64,000 nucleotides of DNA from Zygnema cylindricum (Eukaryota; Streptophyta; Zygnematophyceae; Zygnematales; Zygnemataceae), in NCBI GenBank assembly GCA_037447655.1, contig JBBHKE010002480.1, positions 191,482-255,481 on the forward strand. The letters are read 5' to 3'. A model generated the notes under the pieces. That model was not told where the DNA came from and did no database searches. It saw nothing but the letters and a program-made list of their open reading frames with translations. Both the position numbers and the translations under genes were made by a program. Below, piece after piece: positions 57,995-64,000 of the stretch. The stretch's first letter is position 1; the number at the start of each line of letters is the position of its first letter.

Positions 57995-58401
57995 TGAAAG
58001 GATCGATAATAAAACTCTGAGCTCACTTACAAACACTTATAGCAGCAGAAGCATTTAGAATATAAAACATTACATCAACATTGAAGAGACATTTCAGAAA
58101 ATTCTCACATTAATAAAAAAACTGAAATTACAATTTCTTCTCTATCTCTTCTATTACTCCATATAATCCTTCAATTCCTTATTTTTATTGATTAACACAC
58201 AGTCATGGTGTCCCTTAAATACAATACCAGCCATGGCGTGACACGTGTGAGCGTGCGCCGCCAAGAAGCCTCCAGAAATCTGCCACCTGTCCGCAGAGTA
58301 AGCTAGAATACTCTAAATTTCACTAAGGACTGAAACATAGCAAAACGACAAGTGAAAACGAAAGTACTAGACAAAGCTAGAAGTACTATCGTACTAAACT
58401 A
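57995..58401 (-). repeat. 5' LTR of element C, truncated
   Basis: Matches 52532-52938 without indels, then stops at CTAAACTA and joins B-family integrase sequence. The outermost 172 bp (the LTR start) are missing. Confidence 0.88.
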
Positions 58402-60257
58402 ATGGGGGAGAATATACCTCTAATGCCTTTAAGGAAAACTGCAAAACTTGGGGGATACAGCAGGAATTCACAGTAGCTTATAGTCTGCAGCAAAATGAAG
58501 TATCGGAAAGACTTAACCGAACCTTAGTTGAAATTGCACGATGTTTAGTACATAGTGCAAAACTAAGTCAAAACCTATGGGCTGAAGCTATCCTTATTGC
58601 AGTTTATTTGAAAAATCGTTCTCCTAGTACTTCTCTGAAAGATATTACACCTGAAGAAGCTTGGTCAGGCTTTAAACCAAATGTTAAACATTTTAGAGTT
58701 TTTGGAAGCAAAACCTTTGTTCACATCCTAGCACAGACTAGAAAGAAACTTGACAAGAAGAGTTGGACTGGTGTCTTTGTAGGTTATGACATAAATAGAA
58801 AAGCTTACAGAATTTATGACCCAGTTACAAAGAAAGTTCATGTTAGTCGAGATGTGACTATAGATGAAGGGAAGGAATGTAATTCAGATGTGACATGTAG
58901 TTTTGACCCTTGGTACGAAAAACCAAAGAATGTCACTGTTCCCTTTAACAATCAAGAAGTATTGGAAAGCGGGTCTCCACAAACAGCAAGTACTCCAAGC
59001 ATAGAAGATGAAGTGGAGCCTTCGTCATCGACGCCGATTTCCATTCTAGCTCAGACTTTTGTCATCCCCGGTGGAACATCAACCTTTCAACCATTACAAG
59101 TAGAGAAGTTACCGGCATCACAACCTTCGCAAATTACAACCTCTCCGAATAGGATTCAACAATCGAGATTGAAGGTAACCTCTCAAAGAGTTTCTAATCG
59201 GATACGTGCTAAACCAAAACGGCTTATTGAAGAAATGGAAAATGTGGGTTTAGCTTATTGTTTTATGGCGATAGAGGGGAAACAACAAACTTTTCATGAA
59301 GCTTTGGAGGGTTCTAATTCTCATAAATGGAAAAAGGCAATAGAATTAGAATATGACTCACTGATCAAAAACAATACTTGGACCTTAGTAGAACGCCCAA
59401 TAGATAAAAACATTGTGGGGTGTAAATGGGTCTTTAAGATTCAAAGGAAGTCAGATGGGTCAGTGGAAAGATATAAAGCGAGGTTAGTTGCTAAAGGGTA
59501 TTCTCAAGAAGAGGGGGTTGATTACACTGAGACTTTCTCACCTGTAGTGAAGTTTAATAGAAGATATAAAGCGAGTTGGTGCTAAGGTATTAAAGGGTTG
59601 GTTACACAAAGACTTTCTCACCTGTAGTGAAGTATATTAGTCTCAGAAGTTTAATAGCCTTAGGGGCAGGGAATGCAAATACATCAGTTAGATATCAAAA
59701 TTGCATTTCTTAATGGGGATTTAGAGGAAGAAGTCTACATGGAACAACTAGAGGGCATGACAGAACCAAAAAAAGAAAACATGTTCGGCTTTGAAAGACG
59801 TGATTGGGGAGGCGACCTCGACACAAGGAGGAGCACTACCGGCTGGATTTTTACGTGTTAAGGAGGACCTATAAGATGGAGTTCGAAGCGTCGATCTTCT
59901 GTGGCGTTATCAAGCATGGAGGCAGAATACGTGACGGCTACTCAAGCAGCAAAAGAAGCTATTTGGCTTCGCAACTTTTATTCTGAGATAGGGTTTGAAC
60001 CCATAGAGAAGACTTTGATTCTCACTGATAATCAGAGTAGCATTGCTTTGATGAAAAATCCATTTTACCATGCAAGGACAAAACATATAGACATTCAGAC
60101 ACATTTTGTGAGAGAACAAGTTGAAAAGAAAGTTTTGAAGTTAATTTTAAAGTTTGAGTTTGTTAGTTCAGCTCTACAAGCAGCAGATCACTTGACTAAA
60201 GAAGTTCCTCGAGATAAAATTGTTTTTTGTAATCAGCTCACAGGAGTTGGTCCTTTT
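58402..60257 (+). pseudogene. Element B integrase end, RT and RNase H, right copy
   Basis: Begins within the integrase core (NGGEY) and repeats the segment that precedes C. The open frame 58608-59585 carries KHFRVFGSKTFVHI, the Ser/Thr/Pro linker, CKWVFKIQRK and ARLVAKGYSQEEGVDYTETFSPVVKF. A local duplication (about 59460-59545 and 59558-59635) follows. After motif A (HQLDIKIAFLNGDLEEE, 59680) most of RT including YVDD is deleted, with a direct join to RNase H (RDWGGDLDTRRSTTGW, 59795). RNase H continues through SSMEAEYVTA and KHIDIQTHFVREQ to TAG at 60258. Confidence 0.85.
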
Positions 60258-60303
60258 TAGTGTGGACAATTGATGATCAGCAAAAAATGACTCAGAGAGG
60301 GGG

Positions 60304-60864
60304 TGTTAAGATTTCTGCGTCCATTTTCAGCGAAGGACTAGAAAGTCAAAGTTGGTCAAAGTTGTTACGTGAGAGAGAAGTCCACCGGAGTCTTATTAGT
60401 TATATGTACGGATGATAGACGTGAAGGTACATATAGGTAGACGTGAAGTTTTCGTGAAAATGTGGTCCTTGACTTGTAGTGTACGGAAAGTCAAGTAGTT
60501 GTAAATTATGAGTATACGTGACAAAAAAACATGCGGACATTTTGTACTTGGCGGTCTTTCATTGGTCTACGTTTGTCACAAGTTAGATTCTATTTCTTTA
60601 CGTGACACGCAAGTTGCATAGGTCTACACGACACCTACACATATAAAAATGTACGAAAGCTATGCAATCATCAATCTACTGAATGATTCTCTCCATTTTT
60701 CCCTACTGCTATATTTTGCACTGAGTGCTTATTTTGTCGTGTAAGTAATCTATCTTCTTTCTTTGTCAGTAATTAAAGCTTGCTTTCTCATATAGAGATT
60801 TGTTTTCCTTAGCTTCCTGTCTTGTAATTTATCGATCCTATGGCCACTTCTTCAGAATCTCAAC
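60304..60864 (+). repeat. 3' LTR of element B, right copy
   Basis: Starts TGTTAAGATT after the AGAGAGGGGG tract and ends TCTCAAC. About 100 bp shorter than, and clearly diverged from, 49898-50558, which supports different parent copies. Confidence 0.8.
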
Positions 60865-60873
60865 CCCTCATAC

Positions 60874-62410
60874 CGCTCGATCAATGATGAATTTTTGATG
60901 CCAGTCTCCTCTTGCTCTGCTGCACAAATCCAGAAAAAACAAAACGTTTTTTTTGGGACATTTTAGATGACGTAGCAGATACATTGCAAAGAGCAAACCT
61001 TGAATTATAAAAAACAAAATCAGGAGTTTATCTAACATACCAGTAGATTCCACGATTTCGGAGATTCTTTGGTGCTTAGTACAAAGTTGTGCATACACTT
61101 GTGCAGCAAGGTCTTCCTGCACATACTATAATCGCATTCATCGTTGACAAAAACAAAAATCCTCCCTCTTGAATGGCTCGTTGCAGTTAATATAATACCG
61201 ACCATCATTCACCGGTATAATAATTAACTTGGTTTGATTATTCAAAGCACTTCAAATGTATAAATCATAAACTGAAAAGTCAACATTAAAAGAATTGATT
61301 GCAAATTTTGCAAAGGGAATTATGCATATGCTGCAAGATATCCATCGTACTTATGTTTTTGGCAAAGAAAATCACCTGAACACCGGAACCTTCTTGAATA
61401 TCTTCAGGTTTGACACCAAGAAGATGAGTTCTACTTCCAGCAAACCTCTCACTCGCTTTTTTCTCATGATGTTTATCATTCTCATCCTCATCAATCCGCC
61501 GATGATGCTTTCCCCGAGCCTCTGATGCTCGAGCCGCCTCTTTAACAGGCAATTGCATTTGTAATCTTTCTGTTGGCTGAGGGAAAGCCAAATTGCGTAA
61601 GGTCCCATAATTCTGCAAAGATGTATAAGACAAGCCAAAACTTCAACAAGTGTCAGATAAATAGCTGACAAAACGACCTAACTACAGATATTATAAACCT
61701 CCCTGCATCTAAAATGTGTATGAGAATATAACACACAATTCCGGAAAAGTTTCATTGTGCTGCATAAAAGCTTGAGACACAAAAAAAAATCTGAAATTTG
61801 TAACCTTAACATTAAAAATTGGCATAAGCATGTAGCCAGTTCACCTCAGGATGACAATATTTACACTCGAATCTTTCATGTATGATGCCTCCTGCATACC
61901 TCAGCTAAAGACATGAGACCTGCTTAATTTTGGACAGCATCTTCAAGAATTCCATTAGTCGGTGACGATTGAGCTTCGTCAAAGCCTGTCAACAACTCCA
62001 GAACTTCGCTGTAAACTAGCTGCACAGACAACACACTGACAGGATAATACTTAAATAAAATCTCCCCTAGAATTGCACCACAGTTCGAAAGTACGACAAC
62101 ATGTGGAAACGCTATATCTGATGACCTCGTATTATATCCGTATTATACAGGTTTTCTGCGTAACATGTGCAATATGGGGAGCCATACATAGTGTTTCCTA
62201 CCTTTTCGCACAATAAACCTATACATTCTACAAATTTGACATATGAGAATTTTTACATGGTGGAAAATAGAGAATCTGAGCTTGACAACCTTTACACTCA
62301 TAATTGGCATAAGATAACGATGGCAATATGGACACTCATATCTTTAATACATGACGCCTCACCAATTCTTTATAATAGGCATGGCGACTTCTAAGAAGTT
62401 CATTCAGAGC
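60874..62410 (-). CDS. Host gene fragment, at least five exons, function unknown
   Basis: Minus-strand exons with good splice sites: 62363-62410 (ALNELLRSRHAYYKEL), 61900-62019 (LVYSEVLELLTGFDEA...), 61376-61612 (79 codons, charged, containing KEAARASEARGKHHRR and LLGVKPEDIQEGSG), 61041-61116 (EDLAAQVYAQLCTKHQR...) and 60874-60919 (EQEETGIKNSSLIER). Donors are GTGAGG, GTATGC, GTGATT, GTATGT and GTATGA; acceptors end TACAG, TGCAG, TGCAG, TGCAG and TGCAG. Exon phases match across every junction. Exon 61900-62019 contains an in-frame TAA near codon 32, so the gene may be dead or that exon misdefined. I do not recognise the protein; it looks alpha-helical. After the last exon only 9 bases of intron remain before the B LTR. 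Confidence 0.55.
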
Positions 62411-63387
62411 CTGTAACAACCTAAACAAATCAACAAAGAGCATTAGGGTTTGTTACCGGAAGGTTAGTGTTCTTGAAACCTTTATAAGTTGCAATGATCG
62501 TCAAATCGGTCTAGACACACTAAGTATAAATGCAGCATTTCCGACTTAAAATGGCAAAGTTTTCACAAAAAGTGATTTTGACATTTTACACCGCAATTTT
62601 TCATTAAAATGAATGATTAATTCCTTATCCAAGTTTGAGCCATGAAATTTTCCCTGTTTGTCCTCTATGCATTTTACCACCTTAACTTCGATCATTTCAT
62701 ATACATTTTAGAATTTATAGAAGTAAAAATGGTCAATGATGTTGGTCCAACACAGCATAGACAATGTGAGAATTCATTTTTATAATAACTTGAGCATTGT
62801 GACATGAAAACTGATGTAAGTACTAGGTGACAATTCAAAGCTGAAAATTATAGTAACTTCAAGTATGAGTACAGGAGATACAATAATAGCCTGCGACTAA
62901 ATGATGTTTGAACTTACCCCAGGTGTTAACAGTTAAAGTTACTTAGGCATTTCAGAGTGATAGTAATTTGTAAACTAGCTCATACATTAAAGGAGAAAAA
63001 ATGTAAAGTCGTGAAACACCAAAACGGATGTCCAACTTTAATTGCAAAAGTAAGTAATGTTGAAGTTACATTGCAGCACAAAAAGCATGAATGTCTCCCT
63101 CTCCGTCTCTACCTCCACCATAAAGAAAATTCAGAAAGAATAATGGCTTGCCTTCTCCAACGAGGCAGAGTCATTTGAGATTGAGTCAATTGCAAGGTAT
63201 GGACCAACCATAATGAGAGAATTGTCGCTCAAGACAACCAACAGCAATAAAACAGGTCAATAACACTGTGAAGTAAGAAGAAACTTGAAACCATACATCA
63301 TCAAACAACTTCGTCAACAAAAATCGTTCGTGAAGAATTTGTTGCCATCACTGACAATTACGTGAAAGCTTATGAACAATCATAGAA
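62411..63387. other. Probable upstream introns of the host gene, no exon defined
   Basis: AT-rich. Intron sequence near 62290-62360 resembles that near 61815-61895 (ATTGGCATAAG, then ATGCCTC/ATGACGCCTC-like words), suggesting a local duplication around the small exons. I could not define further exons. Confidence 0.3.
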
Positions 63388-64000
63388 GTTGCAATTCTGT
63401 GTCCTCCATTGGACTACAGAATACCGGAAGCCTCTAAATAATGTTTAACTAACCCACTTTAAGCCACGACCACTTCTTCCCAAGAAGGCAAACTGTCAAT
63501 TTGAATGCACCCTTGTGCAGCTTGGACTCCTTTGAGTCCGTAGCAAAAAGAATCACTAAAAACGGCCAACCAGCCGATAAGTTATAGGGTGGCAAAGATG
63601 CCAATTTATACAAACTCTCAGAGAGAGAGGACTATCTACCTAAATTTTCCTAAGTCCTAGTTTTTCCTAATTCCCTCTCACAGCTCCTATCTACTGCCTG
63701 TACGAACCAATCGCAAAACTGTATAGTACAAGAAAGTACTACTGCCGATGTACTTTCAGTACGGCCTCTGTAGGACAAGGCCATTAAGTGGACGCGTATC
63801 CACTTTCCACTCGTCCGTACGTTCCTCGGAATTCCCGCAACCGAATGATGTCTTCCCACGTGGCGCCATGTCATGCCACGTAACTAAATGCCAAAATGAG
63901 CATTCCGGGATTTCGGCGATGTTGTGCGCTGTTAGATTTGACGCGAAATTCAATCTTGGCCGTAATAAATACTTGCACGATATTTGTTTCGCTGTCGAAA
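63388..64000 (+). repeat. Dispersed repeat R5, copy 2 (runs off the window)
   Basis: Matches 34975-35515 in order and orientation, with substitutions and small indels. The end of the element lies beyond the window. Confidence 0.7.

Larger units (their letters stand above)
52532..58401 (-). mobile_element. Ty1/copia element C, nested, nearly intact coding
   Basis: Minus-strand copia element inside B. The 3' LTR is 52532-53110 (579 bp, TG...CA). The 5' LTR is 57995-58401, truncated by 172 bp at its outer end. Over the shared 407 bp the LTRs differ at about seven positions (under 2 percent). The primer site is at 57981-57992 and the polypurine tract at about 53111-53122. The coding region is open from 57958 to 53141 apart from a single in-frame TAG at 54698-54700. 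Confidence 0.92.
49898..60864 (+). mobile_element. Chimeric Ty1/copia element B with nested element C
   Basis: Left half: LTR 49898-50558, gag, protease and integrase fragments to 52531. Then element C in the opposite orientation. From 58402 a different, diverged copy of family B supplies integrase end, RT, RNase H, polypurine tract (AGAGAGGGGG) and LTR 60304-60864. The B sequence just before C (about 52340-52530) recurs after C (58402-58590) with many differences. The two LTRs are also strongly diverged. Both halves are degenerate and no target duplication is visible. Confidence 0.85.

Noticed and set aside
52532-58401. Element C as a simple nested insertion in one B element
   Set aside because: B sequence on the two sides overlaps and is diverged, and the right C LTR is truncated, so the two sides come from different B copies.
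61286-61671. Continuous single-exon protein on the minus strand
   Set aside because: Only 61376-61612 is supported as an exon; the extensions cross a clear acceptor and donor and differ in character.

Overview
The window looks like repeat-dominated nuclear DNA of a streptophyte (a charophyte alga or an early-diverging land plant). The evidence is spliceosomal introns, a domain resembling the plant-specific NPH3 family, several Ty1/copia retrotransposons, a non-LTR retrotransposon, and several families of small DNA transposons in AT-rich sequence with long GA/CT tracts. The species cannot be fixed from sequence alone. There are no prokaryotic operons, no rRNA and no CRISPR array.

Layout. 1-9 kb: intergenic DNA with a tRNA-like stretch, a long inverted-repeat element and a Harbinger-like MITE. 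9.3-11.9 kb: a minus-strand gene joining an NPH3-like exon to a WD40 exon, with the end of an upstream gene; the block is duplicated at 31.0-33.5 kb, and both copies are decayed. 12-15.5 kb: MITEs with a perfect 28-bp palindrome. 15.9-18.4 kb: GA/CT tracts and an old ~200-bp tandem repeat. 18.7-23.3 kb: remnants of copia elements in both orientations. 25.1-30.0 kb: a minus-strand non-LTR retrotransposon (zinc finger, reverse transcriptase, restriction-like nuclease) whose 5' end is a 16.5-copy array of 68-bp monomers. 34-39 kb and 47.6-48.3 kb: hAT-like non-autonomous elements. 40.1-46.3 kb: a complete copia element (A) with 1.04-kb LTRs and a perfect 5-bp target duplication. 49.9-60.9 kb: a broken copia element (B), chimeric between two copies and joined through a nested minus-strand copia element (C). 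60.9-62.4 kb: exons of an unrecognised minus-strand host gene cut short by the B LTR. The window ends in a dispersed repeat also present at 35 kb.

Most notable points. Element C has intact Gag-protease-integrase and RT-RNase H frames separated by one in-frame UAG in the exact CAA-UUA leaky-stop context. Element A starts gag inside its LTR, and its gag frame runs across a primer site matching the anticodon region of initiator tRNA-Met, as in Drosophila copia. The non-LTR element appears to carry a monomer-array 5' end. The NPH3-WD40 fusion is unusual.

All readings are by eye. Repeat family names (R1, R4, R5, M) are local labels for this report.
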